From Rhodopseudomonas pentothenatexigens (lineage in GTDB: Bacteria > Pseudomonadota > Alphaproteobacteria > Rhizobiales > Xanthobacteraceae): a DNA stretch of 64,000 bases. Of this stretch, positions 55,904 to 64,000 are shown in pieces. The stretch spans positions 1-64,000 of the forward strand of contig NZ_UFQQ01000003.1 of assembly GCF_900218015.1 (NCBI RefSeq), in the 5' to 3' direction. The notes beneath the pieces are model-generated. The model was given only the letters and a program-made list of their open reading frames with translations, made no database searches and was not told where the DNA came from. Position 1 is the stretch's first letter; each line of letters opens with the position of its first letter. The position numbers and the translations under genes were made by a program.

Positions 55904-58315
55904 ATGAAGCTCACCCTCTCCTGGCTGAAGGATCATCTCGACACCGACGAGCCGCTCGATGTGCTCGCCGACAAGCTCACCATGATCGGGCTCGAGGTCG
56001 AGGGCATCGAGGACAAGGCCAAGGCTCTGGCGCCGTTCACCATCGCCAAGGTGCTGACTGCGGAGAAGCATCCCAACGCCGACAAGCTGCAGGTCTGCAC
56101 CGTCGACACCGGTGACGGCGGCGCGCCGGTGCAGGTGGTGTGCGGTGCGCCGAACGCGCGCGCCGGTCTCGTCACCGTGTTCGCGGCGCCGGGCACCTAC
56201 ATCCCGGCGAAGGATTTCACGCTCGGTATCGGCACTATTCGCGGCGTCGAGAGCCGCGGCATGTTGTGCTCGGCCGCCGAATTGCAGATCTCCGACGACC
56301 ACGACGGCATCATCGAGTTGCCGGCCGATGCGCCGGTCGGCGCCGCCTATGCGGCCTGGGCCGGGCTCGGCGATCCGGTGCTGGACATCAACCTGACGCC
56401 GAACCGGCAGGACTGCGCCGGCGTGCACGGCATCGCGCGCGATCTCGCCGCCGCCGACATGGGCAAGTTCAAGGATCCCGCCATCAAGCCGGTCAAGGGC
56501 GAATTCCCGTGCCCGGTCAGCGTCACCGTCGAAGACAGCAAGCTGTGCCCCGGCTTCGCGCTGCGGCTGGTGAAGGGCGTCAAGAACGGCCCGTCGCCGG
56601 AATGGCTGCAGAAGCGTCTGACCGCGATCGGCCTGCGCCCGATCAACGCGCTGGTCGACATCACCAACTACCTGACGTTCGATCGTTCGCGACCGCTCCA
56701 TGTGTTCGACGCCGCCAAGGTGAAGGGCAATCTGGTGGTGCGCCGCGCTCACGATGGCGAGACGCTGCTGGCGCTCGACGGCCGCACCTACACGCTGGAT
56801 TCGTCGGTCTGCGTGATCGCGGACGATCACGGTGTCGAATCGCTCGCCGGCATCATGGGCGGCGAGTTGTCCGGCTGCTCGTCCGAGACCACCGACGTGC
56901 TGATCGAATCGGCGCTGTGGAACGAAATCAATATCGCCCAGTCCGGCCGCAAGCTCGGCATCAACACCGATGCGCGTTATCGCTTCGAGCGCGGCGTCGA
57001 TCCGGCCTTCATGCTGCCGGGGCTCGAACTGGCCACCAAGCTGGTGATGGAGTTCTGCGGCGGAACGCCGTCGGACGTGGTCGTGGTCGGCAGCGCCTTC
57101 GGTGAAGACAAGATCATCGACTTCCCGCTCGCCGAGGTGAAGCGCCTCGCCGGCATCGAAGTGCCGCTGGTCGAGATTCGTCGCATCCTGACCCGCCTCG
57201 GTTTCGTCGTCGCCGGCCAGGGGCCGGTGGTGAAGGTCGCGGTGCCGTCGTGGCGCAGCGACGTTCACGGCAAGGCCGATATCGTCGAGGAAGTCGTCCG
57301 GATCGTCGGCGTCGACAAGGTGCCGCTGACGCCGTTCGAGCGTGGCGATGACCCGCGCAAGCCGGTGCTCACCCAGATCCAGAACCGCACCCGCCGCGCC
57401 AAGCGCGCGCTGGCGGCGCGCGGCCTGACCGAGGCGGTGACCTGGTCGTTCATTTCCAAGCCGTTCGCCGAAGCGTTCGGTGGTGGTCAGCCGGAGCTGG
57501 CGCTCGCCAATCCGATCGCATCGGATCTGTCCGACATGCGGCCGAGCCTGTTGCCCGGCCTGATCGCTGCCGCGCAGGCCAACGCCGATCGTGGCTCGCC
57601 GGATCTGGCGCTGTTCGAGGTCGGGCAGGTGTTCAAGGGCGACCAGCCGCAGGACCAGTTCATGGCCGCCAGCGGTGTCCGCCGCGGCGTCGCATCTTCG
57701 GCCGGCCTCGGACGTCATTGGTCGGGCTCGGCGCAGGCGACCGCGCTCGACGCCAAGGCCGACGCGTTCGCGGTGCTGGCCGCGGCCGGCGCGCCGATGG
57801 CGGGGCTGCAGATCGCCACCAACAAGCTGCCGGCCTGGCTGCATCCGGGGCGATCCGGCGCGATCCAGATCGGGCCGCAGAACGTGCTCGGCTGGTTCGG
57901 CGAATTACATCCGCGGGTGCTCGAACAGCTCGGTGCCGACGGTCCGCTGGTGGCGTTCGAAGTGATCCTGGAGAAGATCCCCGATCCGAAACAGCGCCCG
58001 ACCCGCGCCAAGCCGGCGCTGGAATTGTCCGCGTTCCATCCGGTGTCGCGCGACTTCGCCTTCATCGTCGAGCGCAAGGTCGCGGTCGCCGATATCGTCC
58101 GTGCCGCGCAGGGCGTCGACAAGAAGCTGATCACCTCGGTGGGCGTGTTCGACGTCTATGAAGGCAAGGGCATCGATCCCGACAAGAAGTCGGTGGCGAT
58201 CGCCGTGACGCTGCAGCCGCGCGACAAGACCATGACGGATCAGGAGATCGACGCGGTCGCCGCCAAGGTCGTGGCGGAAGTCACCAAGAAGACCGGCGGC
58301 AGCTTGCGCGGCTGA
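55904..58315 (+). CDS. pheT: Phenylalanyl-tRNA synthetase beta subunit
   Basis: Large subunit for tRNA binding and editing, 803 residues. It starts [19 protein letters not shown], has the EMAP-like tRNA-binding OB domain ([37 protein letters not shown]), the B3/B4 editing region ([20 protein letters not shown]), B5 and the C-terminal anticodon-binding FDX domain ([18 protein letters not shown]). GGAAG precedes the ATG. It is 877 bases from pheS, a gap filled by DUF559 unit B. Confidence 0.96.
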   Translation: MKLTLSWLKDHLDTDEPLDVLADKLTMIGLEVEGIEDKAKALAPFTIAKVLTAEKHPNADKLQVCTVDTGDGGAPVQVVCGAPNARAGLVTVFAAPGTYIPAKDFTLGIGTIRGVESRGMLCSAAELQISDDHDGIIELPADAPVGAAYAAWAGLGDPVLDINLTPNRQDCAGVHGIARDLAAADMGKFKDPAIKPVKGEFPCPVSVTVEDSKLCPGFALRLVKGVKNGPSPEWLQKRLTAIGLRPINALVDITNYLTFDRSRPLHVFDAAKVKGNLVVRRAHDGETLLALDGRTYTLDSSVCVIADDHGVESLAGIMGGELSGCSSETTDVLIESALWNEINIAQSGRKLGINTDARYRFERGVDPAFMLPGLELATKLVMEFCGGTPSDVVVVGSAFGEDKIIDFPLAEVKRLAGIEVPLVEIRRILTRLGFVVAGQGPVVKVAVPSWRSDVHGKADIVEEVVRIVGVDKVPLTPFERGDDPRKPVLTQIQNRTRRAKRALAARGLTEAVTWSFISKPFAEAFGGGQPELALANPIASDLSDMRPSLLPGLIAAAQANADRGSPDLALFEVGQVFKGDQPQDQFMAASGVRRGVASSAGLGRHWSGSAQATALDAKADAFAVLAAAGAPMAGLQIATNKLPAWLHPGRSGAIQIGPQNVLGWFGELHPRVLEQLGADGPLVAFEVILEKIPDPKQRPTRAKPALELSAFHPVSRDFAFIVERKVAVADIVRAAQGVDKKLITSVGVFDVYEGKGIDPDKKSVAIAVTLQPRDKTMTDQEIDAVAAKVVAEVTKKTGGSLRG

Positions 58316-58321
58316 GCCGGT

Positions 58322-59779
58322 TCAGCGCCACCACGACGGAGTGCCGCTCGCCGGTGCCGGCGGGCGCTGTTCGCGCGGTCGCTGCGGCTGGCGCCGCGGC
58401 TTCTGCTTTCGCACCGGCTTCTCTGGCGCCGGCGCTTTGACAGGGCCGATCTTCTTCAGCGCGGCTTCGGCAGCCTGTTCACCGGACTCCCAGGCGCCTT
58501 GCACCGTGCCGAACAGCGTTTCGTGCGTCGCTTCACCGGCAAAGAACAGATTGCCGAGCGGCTCGCCGAGGACCTTGCGCGAGGGCTGGCCGCCGGGCTC
58601 CGCCGCCGACATTGCGCCGAGCACGTAAGGCATCTCGTTCCAGCGCGTCGCCGCCTTGCGCTCGACCGCATTGGCGATGTCGCTGCCGAACAGCTTGCCG
58701 AGCCACTCGACGGCGAAATCCTGCATCGCCGCTTCGCCCTGTGCGGCGAGCTGGCGTCCGAACGAGCCGGCGACGTCGACGGTACACAGCGAGGTGCCGC
58801 CGACATTGCCCACCAGCGTCGCGGTGCGGATGTCGTCGGCGCGTTCGATGATGGTCTCGTCGCGCGACAGCCCGAGCGGGTTGCCCTTGAACTGCAGCGC
58901 GATGCGGTCGGCGCTGCCGAGGCTCAGCCGCGCGGCGGCGTCGAGCTGCCGCTTCGGCAAGTCGGGGGAGAACGCCAGATTGCCCGAGGTCAGCACGCTG
59001 GTCGAAGCGGTGACGATGATCGCGCGCGCAGCGATCCGGCCCGCAGCCGTTTCCACCGCGAGGTCGCGACCGCTCCACACGATCCGTTTTACCGGGGTCG
59101 ACAGCGCGACCGGCAGCGAAGCCGCGAGTTGGGTCAGCAAGCTGCCGACGCCTTGGGGGCAGCCGATCAGCGCGGTGCGGTCCAGCGTCCGCACCGCGTC
59201 CATCGCCGACAAGGCGCGAAGATCCTTGCTCGTTGCCGCTGGGCCGAGCACGTAATTGATGGTCGCCGCCCAATCGCCGAGGTCGTTCGGGAGCGCTGCG
59301 GCGCAGGAGATGTCGGTCTTGCCGCGCGACGCCTCCACGATCGCGCGGCTGGCGCGGACAAATGTGGCGAGGAAATCTTCGGTCTCGCGTGAGCGGGCGT
59401 TGCGGCGGCCGATCCGGATCTTCTGACCCGGCGATACCGGTGTCACCGCGAAGCCGGAGCTGCGGGCCAGCCGGACCAGCGGGTTGCTGTCGGGATTGTG
59501 CAGCCAGCGCGCGCCGCGGTCGAACGGGGCTGCGAAGCTGGTGGTATCGGTCACGCAGCGGCCGCCGATCTCCGAAGCAGCCTCGACCACGATCACCTTG
59601 CGGCCGGCCGCCACGATCCGCCGTGCCGCGGCGATCCCGGCGGCGCCGGCGCCGACCACAACGATCTCCGCCTCGCGTGGCAAAGCGGCGTTCGCCCGGC
59701 CCGCCAGAGTCGGCAGCAAAGCAAGGCCGGCAGTGGCGCCGAGCAGCCCCTCGAGCAGGCTGCGTCGCGAAATCGTCAT
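58322..59779 (-). CDS. Exported FAD-dependent amine oxidase
   Basis: Flavin monoamine oxidase family protein, 485 residues. The Tat-type signal MTISRRSLLEGLLGATAG ends near GRANA (about residue 31). FAD binding: EIVVVGAGAAGIAAARRIVA, then VVEAASEIGGRC and FDRGARWLH; the C-terminal FFAGEATHETLFGTVQGAWESG matches the family. The last about 45 residues are a basic Pro-rich tail (KPVRKQKPRRQPQRPREQ) ending SWWR. Substrate unknown. It converges on pheT with 6 bases between. Confidence 0.88.
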   Translation of the reverse strand: MTISRRSLLEGLLGATAGLALLPTLAGRANAALPREAEIVVVGAGAAGIAAARRIVAAGRKVIVVEAASEIGGRCVTDTTSFAAPFDRGARWLHNPDSNPLVRLARSSGFAVTPVSPGQKIRIGRRNARSRETEDFLATFVRASRAIVEASRGKTDISCAAALPNDLGDWAATINYVLGPAATSKDLRALSAMDAVRTLDRTALIGCPQGVGSLLTQLAASLPVALSTPVKRIVWSGRDLAVETAAGRIAARAIIVTASTSVLTSGNLAFSPDLPKRQLDAAARLSLGSADRIALQFKGNPLGLSRDETIIERADDIRTATLVGNVGGTSLCTVDVAGSFGRQLAAQGEAAMQDFAVEWLGKLFGSDIANAVERKAATRWNEMPYVLGAMSAAEPGGQPSRKVLGEPLGNLFFAGEATHETLFGTVQGAWESGEQAAEAALKKIGPVKAPAPEKPVRKQKPRRQPQRPREQRPPAPASGTPSWWR

Positions 59780-60127
59780 GGCATGGTTTCCGAAAACTTG
59801 AAGGCGGCTGGCACGGTCGACTCGTGCAACCCACAGCGGCCGGCGCGGCGGGTGTCCCGAGAGGCGACGGCAAGGTGACGCGCGACTGTGACCAATGTCT
59901 TGAACTCCGTCGCGTTTAGCGTCGTGCGCCGACTGCTTCGATGGTGCCGCACGGCGCAGTCGACCGAGCCAACTTGCCGGAATCGCTCCCGCCCGGCAAC
60001 CGTTCGTGGTGAACGATGCGTAGCCTTGCGAGGAACCAGATGAACTAAACTGCAACGGCTTTGCTCGACGATCGTCGACGACTGCGATGTGACGATGTCG
60101 CAGCAGTGACCCCGCAGGAGCGCAGCA
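59780..60127. other. 348-bp divergent spacer
   Basis: No gene is supported. It separates the leftward FAD oxidase from the rightward YiiX-like gene and should hold both promoters. The right end has AGGAG (60115-60119), the YiiX-like ribosome site. An imperfect repeat of CGATCGTCGACGA (about 60067-60080) was noticed; nothing else stands out. Confidence 0.4.
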
Positions 60128-61027
60128 ATGGGCGTGGTGCTCAAGACCATCGGCAAGTTGATCGCCAGCTACTTGCAGAAGGAAGAGCCGGGCTACGAGC
60201 CGTTCACGCCCAGCGATCCCGATCATCTGCGCACCATCATGCAGCCCGGCGACGTCCTTCTGGTCGAGGGCAACAGCCGGATCGCCGGCATCATCAAGTA
60301 TCTGACGCAATCGACCTGGTCGCATGCGGCGCTGTATGTCGGGCCGATCGACGGCGTGGCGGAGCCTGATGGCGAGCCGCACGTCCTGGTCGAGGCCAAT
60401 ATCGGCGAGGGCGTCAGTTCGTCGCCGCTGTCACGGCATCTCGCCTATCACACAAGGGTGTGTCGCCCGGTCGGTCTGTCTTACGAGGATCGCCACACGG
60501 TCTGCCGCTACGCGATCAACCGGATCGGCTTCGGCTACGACACCAAGAACATCATCGACCTGATGCGCTATCTGGTGCCGCTTCCTTTGCCGCAGCGCTG
60601 GCGACGCCGCATGATCGCGCTCGGCTCCGGCGATCCGACCAAGATCATCTGTTCGGCGCTGATCGCCCAGGCGTTCGAGGCGGTGCGCTATCCGATCCTG
60701 CCGAAGATCACCAAAGCCGGCAGCCGAGCCGCGCGCCGCGAGATCCTCCAAATCCGGCATTCGTCGCTGTACATGCCGCGCGATTTCGATATCTCGCCCT
60801 ATTTCGAGGTGGTGAAGCCGACCATCGTCAACGGTTTTGACTACACGGCCTTGCATTGGGCCGACAAACCCAGGCTCGTCCCGGACGGCGATGGGCCGTT
60901 CAGGGGCTTTGCCGACGAACTTGAACCGGCCGCTTCGATCGCCGCACCTTCGGTCGCGCCGGAGCCGGCCGAAGCCGAGGCTCTGTGCGAGGGCGGGACG
61001 GCGCCGAAGCTCGACGCTGTCGCCTGA
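60128..61027 (+). CDS. YiiX/YebB-like NlpC/P60 cysteine hydrolase
   Basis: Circularly permuted papain-like (C92, YiiX/YaeF) hydrolase of 299 residues. The catalytic order is His then Cys: His66 in STWSHAALYVG and Cys175 in TKIICSALIAQAF. An early block MQPGDVLLVEGNSRIAGIIK is typical of these permuted enzymes. No signal peptide is obvious. The C-terminal about 40 residues are Ala/Pro/Glu rich. It may hydrolyse a cell-wall or lipid-linked amide; substrate unknown. It converges on the nuclease gene. Confidence 0.82.
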   Translation: MGVVLKTIGKLIASYLQKEEPGYEPFTPSDPDHLRTIMQPGDVLLVEGNSRIAGIIKYLTQSTWSHAALYVGPIDGVAEPDGEPHVLVEANIGEGVSSSPLSRHLAYHTRVCRPVGLSYEDRHTVCRYAINRIGFGYDTKNIIDLMRYLVPLPLPQRWRRRMIALGSGDPTKIICSALIAQAFEAVRYPILPKITKAGSRAARREILQIRHSSLYMPRDFDISPYFEVVKPTIVNGFDYTALHWADKPRLVPDGDGPFRGFADELEPAASIAAPSVAPEPAEAEALCEGGTAPKLDAVA

Positions 61028-61035
61028 CGCGGTGC

Positions 61036-61608
61036 TCAACGCACCTCACACCAGCCGTATCGATGAGCGCCGCCATAGGCGCGGGCGTAGCCGCCGTCCA
61101 GCAACGCGCTCGACACATTGGCTGTGCGGCGAGTCGCCACGTCGGCGACGACGCGGCCCTGATACTTGTCGGGGCCGATGTTGTAGATCGCAACCTCGCC
61201 CTCGGCGAGCAGCCGGCGCAGCGCCTCGGCAGCTGCTTCGGCCATCCGTAGTTCCCGGGCGCATTGCGCCTTCAGCTCCGGCGCATCGATGCCACGCAGC
61301 CGCACCCGCGTGCGCAGCTCCGCCCCGGGCCACAGATGCACCATGGCATCGAAGGTGTCGCCGTCGATCGTGTACAGCACGTCGACTGCATGCCGGGTGG
61401 TCGGATTGCCGGCGCGCCGCCACACCGTCTCGCTGTCATTGTCGACAGACTCTGATTCGAACGGCTTCATCCAGGGCAGATGCAGCCAATGCCGTGCTGG
61501 TAGCATGGTACCGGCCGCTACGCCGAGCACGAATACCCATGGCCACAGCCGCCTGCGCCAGGGCAGTCGCGAAATCCGGACCGGGTTCGTTCTCGGGTAT
61601 GGGGACAT
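61036..61608 (-). CDS. Membrane-anchored or exported SNase-like nuclease
   Basis: Staphylococcal-nuclease-fold protein, 190 residues from ATG 61608. An N-terminal basic start and one hydrophobic helix (LWPWVFVLGVAAGTML, about 17-33) suggest a membrane anchor or uncleaved signal. The OB-fold core has IDGDTFDAMV, TRVRLRGIDAPELKAQCARE (Asp, Arg and Glu of the metal and phosphate sites) and IYNIGPDKYQGRVVADV. Length is usual. A longer start at 61656 is unlikely. Confidence 0.85.
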   Translation of the reverse strand: MSPYPRTNPVRISRLPWRRRLWPWVFVLGVAAGTMLPARHWLHLPWMKPFESESVDNDSETVWRRAGNPTTRHAVDVLYTIDGDTFDAMVHLWPGAELRTRVRLRGIDAPELKAQCARELRMAEAAAEALRRLLAEGEVAIYNIGPDKYQGRVVADVATRRTANVSSALLDGGYARAYGGAHRYGWCEVR

Positions 61609-61692
61609 ATTCCTACTGTAGCCCGAGTCGGCCATCGCCGCAATACTCGGGCACAATCAACGGTTGCGCTCCGCCTCTCCGCTCGGCATAGC

Positions 61693-61911
61693 CTAAAAAT
61701 CCGAGGCGATGCCTTTGACTTCCCAATCGCCGTAGCGGGTCGGCTCCGGGCCTTTCGGCCCCTGAAACTCCTTGGCGCGCGCTTCGGCGTGGCGTGCGGC
61801 TTCGACGCGGCGGGCTTCGGCTTCAGCGAGAGCGCGCTTGGCCGCTTCGGGGAGGTCCTTGTTGGGCGCGGCGACATCCGTCGTGGCGGATTTCGGATCG
61901 GGATTTTTCAT
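61693..61911 (-). CDS. DUF1674 / SDHAF4-like succinate dehydrogenase assembly factor
   Basis: 72-residue protein ending GPEPTRYGDWEVKGIASDF, the diagnostic C-terminal block of DUF1674/SDHAF4. In mitochondria SDHAF4 helps flavinated SdhA join the complex and limits its autoxidation; the bacterial role is inferred. The N-terminal half is Lys/Ala/Glu-rich. A start at 61953 is possible but less likely. Confidence 0.88.
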   Translation of the reverse strand: MKNPDPKSATTDVAAPNKDLPEAAKRALAEAEARRVEAARHAEARAKEFQGPKGPEPTRYGDWEVKGIASDF

Positions 61912-62063
61912 CGGCGGACGCCTTTCTTCATCGCGCGGGGCGCAGACCATCACCGGCAGGTGCGACGGCGATTCTTATATTTGGCATATTCGAATGCCAT
62001 CCACGGCAGACCAGCGCGCGGCCTCGCGCGGCGTCTATCCTCCTGCTGTGATACCCTCAATCC

Positions 62064-63416
62064 ATGCCTGCTCCAAGATTCGCCCAAGCTTCCGAGGTGC
62101 CCGGCCTCGCTGCACGCCGCATTGCCGCGGATATTCTGGACGGGGTGCTGCAGAAGCGCCGCATGCTCGACGACCAGCTCGAAGGTCCGTCCGCACATCC
62201 GGGACTGAAGGCGCTGTCGGATCGCGACCGCGCACTGATGCGCCGGCTGGTTGCGACCATCCTGCGCCGGCTCGGCACGTTGGAAGGTCTGCTGGCGAGG
62301 CTGCTCGATCGAGGTGTGCCGACCGATGCGCCGCGCGCCAAGAGCGCGCTCTTGATCGGGGCCGCGCAAATTCTCTGGATGGACGTGCCGGATCACGCCG
62401 CAGTCGACCTATCGGTGCGGCTGGTCCAGTCCGACCGCCGCGCAGCCAAATATGCCGGCCTCGTCAACGCTGTGCTGCGGCGCTGCGCGCGTGAAGGCCA
62501 GCCGCTGGTCGAGGAACTGTCGGGCGGCACGCCCGACGTGCCGCAATGGCTGCTGGCACGCTGGAGTGCGCACTACGGAGCTGAAACCGCGCACGCGATT
62601 GCGCAGGCGATCAGCCACGAACCGTCACTCGACCTGACGGTCAAATCCGACCCGGCGCATTGGGCCGCGCGACTGCATGGCGAAGTGCTGCCGACCGGCA
62701 CCGTGCGCACCTTGCTGCAGGGCTCGGTGAGGATGCTGCCGGGTTTCGCCGAAGGCGAATGGTGGGTGCAGGATGCCGCTGCCGCATTGCCGGTGCGGCT
62801 GTTCGGCGATCTTGAGGGCAAAGCCGTTGCCGATCTTTGTGCCGCCCCGGGCGGCAAGACTGCGCAGCTCGTGTCGGCAGGTGCGCGGGTGAGTGCGATC
62901 GATCGTTCGCCGGCGCGCGTTGCGAGGTTGCGTGAAAATCTCGCGCGGCTGTCGCTCGAGGCCGAAACCGGCGTCGCGGACGCGGCCGAATGGCGAGGCG
63001 ATGCGATCACCGAGTTCGACGCGGTGCTGATCGACGCGCCCTGCGCCTCGACCGGCACGATCCGCCGCCATCCCGACGTCGCCTGGCTGAAGCAGGAGAG
63101 CGATATCGGCGCGCTCGCCGCGGTCCAGCACCGGTTGCTGACGAAAGCGGTGTCGCTGCTGCGACCCGGCGGTACGCTAGTATATTGCACCTGTTCGCTG
63201 GAGCCCGAGGAGGGTGAGCAGGCGATTGTCTCGCTGCTCGATGCCGAGCCATCGATGCGCCGTCAGCCGATCAATCCGGCGGAAGTCGCCGGACTCTCCG
63301 AGATCGTCACCCCCGATGGCGCGCTGCGGACCCTGCCGTGCCACCTCCCGCATGCCGATCCGCGGCTCGCAGGGCTCGACGGCTTTTACGCCGCACGGCT
63401 CGTGAAGTCGTTGTAA
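62064..63416 (+). CDS. rsmB: RsmB-like 16S rRNA m5C methyltransferase
   Basis: RsmB/NOP family SAM methyltransferase, 450 residues. The N-terminal NusB-like RNA-binding domain (ALSDRDRALMRRLVATILRR) is followed by the catalytic domain: DLCAAPGGKTAQLVSAGA, AIDRSPARVARLREN, DAPCASTGTIRRHPDVAWLK (first Cys) and VYCTCSLEPEEGEQ (second, nucleophilic Cys). It probably methylates C967 of 16S rRNA or an equivalent site. Divergent from the SDHAF4-like gene. Confidence 0.9.
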   Translation: MPAPRFAQASEVPGLAARRIAADILDGVLQKRRMLDDQLEGPSAHPGLKALSDRDRALMRRLVATILRRLGTLEGLLARLLDRGVPTDAPRAKSALLIGAAQILWMDVPDHAAVDLSVRLVQSDRRAAKYAGLVNAVLRRCAREGQPLVEELSGGTPDVPQWLLARWSAHYGAETAHAIAQAISHEPSLDLTVKSDPAHWAARLHGEVLPTGTVRTLLQGSVRMLPGFAEGEWWVQDAAAALPVRLFGDLEGKAVADLCAAPGGKTAQLVSAGARVSAIDRSPARVARLRENLARLSLEAETGVADAAEWRGDAITEFDAVLIDAPCASTGTIRRHPDVAWLKQESDIGALAAVQHRLLTKAVSLLRPGGTLVYCTCSLEPEEGEQAIVSLLDAEPSMRRQPINPAEVAGLSEIVTPDGALRTLPCHLPHADPRLAGLDGFYAARLVKSL

Positions 63417-63519
63417 TTTCTCAAGTTTGACGGCTGTCGGGAAGTGGCGCGGCAGCGGCCGTCCACATTCGCCTATCGCCAGGGTGTGTGGAGCCCAAAT
63501 CCAGATTAAAAGGATTCGC

Positions 63520-63533
63520 AACGAATTTTCGTT
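63520..63533. promoter_or_regulatory. Short palindrome upstream of the heparinase-like gene
   Basis: AACGAA, TT, TTCGTT is a perfect 6-bp inverted repeat in an AT-rich patch (63500-63550) between rsmB and the next gene. It could be an operator or part of a promoter; no regulator was identified. Confidence 0.3.
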
Positions 63534-63582
63534 AACTTGAGGTTGGTTTGGTTCCGAACATTCCTTCGTCTCCGCTGCGCGC

Positions 63583-64000
63583 ATGTCTGCAGAGCCGTTT
63601 CAGTCGAAGCTGTACCGGACTGGACGATTGTCCGACGTCTTGCGCGACCTGACGTCGGCCGTCCGCAGGGGGCAGCAACGTGATGCGTACCAACGATCCG
63701 GGGCTCTAGCGCAGGTGTCCGCCGCGCCCCGCAGACGGATTTCGACGCTGATCATGGGCCGCTTCGCGCGGACCGTGATGGCGCGCGCCTCCAGCGGTTC
63801 GGTGGCGATGACCCGGCTGTGGCCCGGCCGCACCGACCGGCTGATCATTGCGCCGCACGATCTGCGCACTGCGGACGCGACCCGCGCTGCCGAGATCTAT
63901 GCCGGCCGCTTCGTATTCGCCGGCAAGATCGTCACCTGCCACGGCCGCTCGATCTTCGACCTCGAACCGCCTTCCGACGATTGGGAAGCGGCACTGCTCG
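63583..64000 (+). CDS. Heparinase II/III family protein (5' part, cut by window end)
   Basis: An open frame from ATG 63583 to the window edge encodes 139 residues without a stop. It begins MSAEPFQSKLYRTGRLSDVL, and has RFARTVMARASSG, PGRTDRLIIAPHDLRTADA and IYAGRFVFAGKIVTCHGRSI, followed by FDLEPPSDDWEAAL; these match the N-terminal helical region of alphaproteobacterial heparinase II/III-like proteins that commonly follow rsmB and precede purH. The catalytic region lies outside the window, so the call rests on the N-terminus and the neighbour. Confidence 0.72.
   Translation, partial: MSAEPFQSKLYRTGRLSDVLRDLTSAVRRGQQRDAYQRSGALAQVSAAPRRRISTLIMGRFARTVMARASSGSVAMTRLWPGRTDRLIIAPHDLRTADATRAAEIYAGRFVFAGKIVTCHGRSIFDLEPPSDDWEAALL

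Overview
The window is GC-rich DNA from an alphaproteobacterium of the Nitrobacteraceae (Bradyrhizobiaceae); protein sequences and gene order read most like Rhodopseudomonas palustris. Supporting signs are the block mutM/ubiE-ubiB-coaBC-dut, the order sppA-ihfB-lapA-trpF-trpB-trpA-accD-folC, the lptC-lptA-lptB-rpoN-hpf-ptsN block, an Hsp20 gene with a ROSE-type leader paired with a DUF1150 gene, and CcrM-type GANTC clustering upstream of a DivL-like kinase. The organism assignment is inference from the sequence, not a database search. Nearly all of the window is chromosomal core; no prophage, transposase, integrase or CRISPR array was seen.

Layout. 1-11.4 kb: mutM (-), then rightward ubiE-ubiB (ubiquinone), coaBC-dut (CoA synthesis and dUTPase), a DivL-like pseudo-histidine kinase, a TsaE-AmgK fusion, a PilZ protein and a MurU-like nucleotidyltransferase. 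11.4-19.6 kb: addB-addA (double-strand break repair), trxA with terminator, and a LigC-type DNA ligase. 19.6-31.7 kb is mostly leftward: aroA, cmk, rpsA, sppA, ihfB, lapA, trpF, trpB, trpA, accD, folC, with one opposing DUF374 acyltransferase. 31.8-39.0 kb: a TIGR02300 protein, tRNA-Ala(GGC), an 88-bp tandem repeat with a small GIY-YIG nuclease, a CaiB-type CoA transferase, and ugpBAEC behind a Pho box; ugpB and ugpA are separated by a repeat-flanked DUF559 nuclease gene. 39.0-46.8 kb: an RpoH-like promoter and RNA thermometer in front of hsp20, DUF1150, then leftward rnd and lptC-lptA-lptB-rpoN-hpf-ptsN. 46.9-52.0 kb: tRNA-Leu(CAG), an NDUFA9-like protein, uppP, a GST, queG and a hydrolase. 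52.3-58.3 kb: infC (AUU start)-rpmI-rplT-pheS-pheT, with a second repeat-flanked DUF559 nuclease gene between pheS and pheT. 58.3-64.0 kb: an exported FAD amine oxidase, a YiiX-like cysteine hydrolase, an exported SNase-like nuclease, an SDHAF4-like factor, rsmB and the 5' part of a heparinase II/III gene cut by the window edge.

The most interesting pattern is the recurrence of small single-domain nuclease genes beside palindromic repeats. Two DUF559 (PD-(D/E)XK) genes each split a conserved operon (ugp, pheST). In both, the same kind of hairpin-plus-G-rich-tail repeat sits on each side in inverted orientation with the tails pointing at the gene. A GIY-YIG gene next to tRNA-Ala is likewise preceded by an 88-bp tandem repeat. 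This resembles REP/RAYT systems but with nucleases instead of Y1 transposases. Other points: a FitA-like ribbon-helix-helix domain fused to CoaBC, a Tyr in the phosphoacceptor position of the DivL-like kinase, an AccD that has lost its zinc cysteines, and stacked heat-shock regulation (RpoH promoter plus ROSE hairpin).
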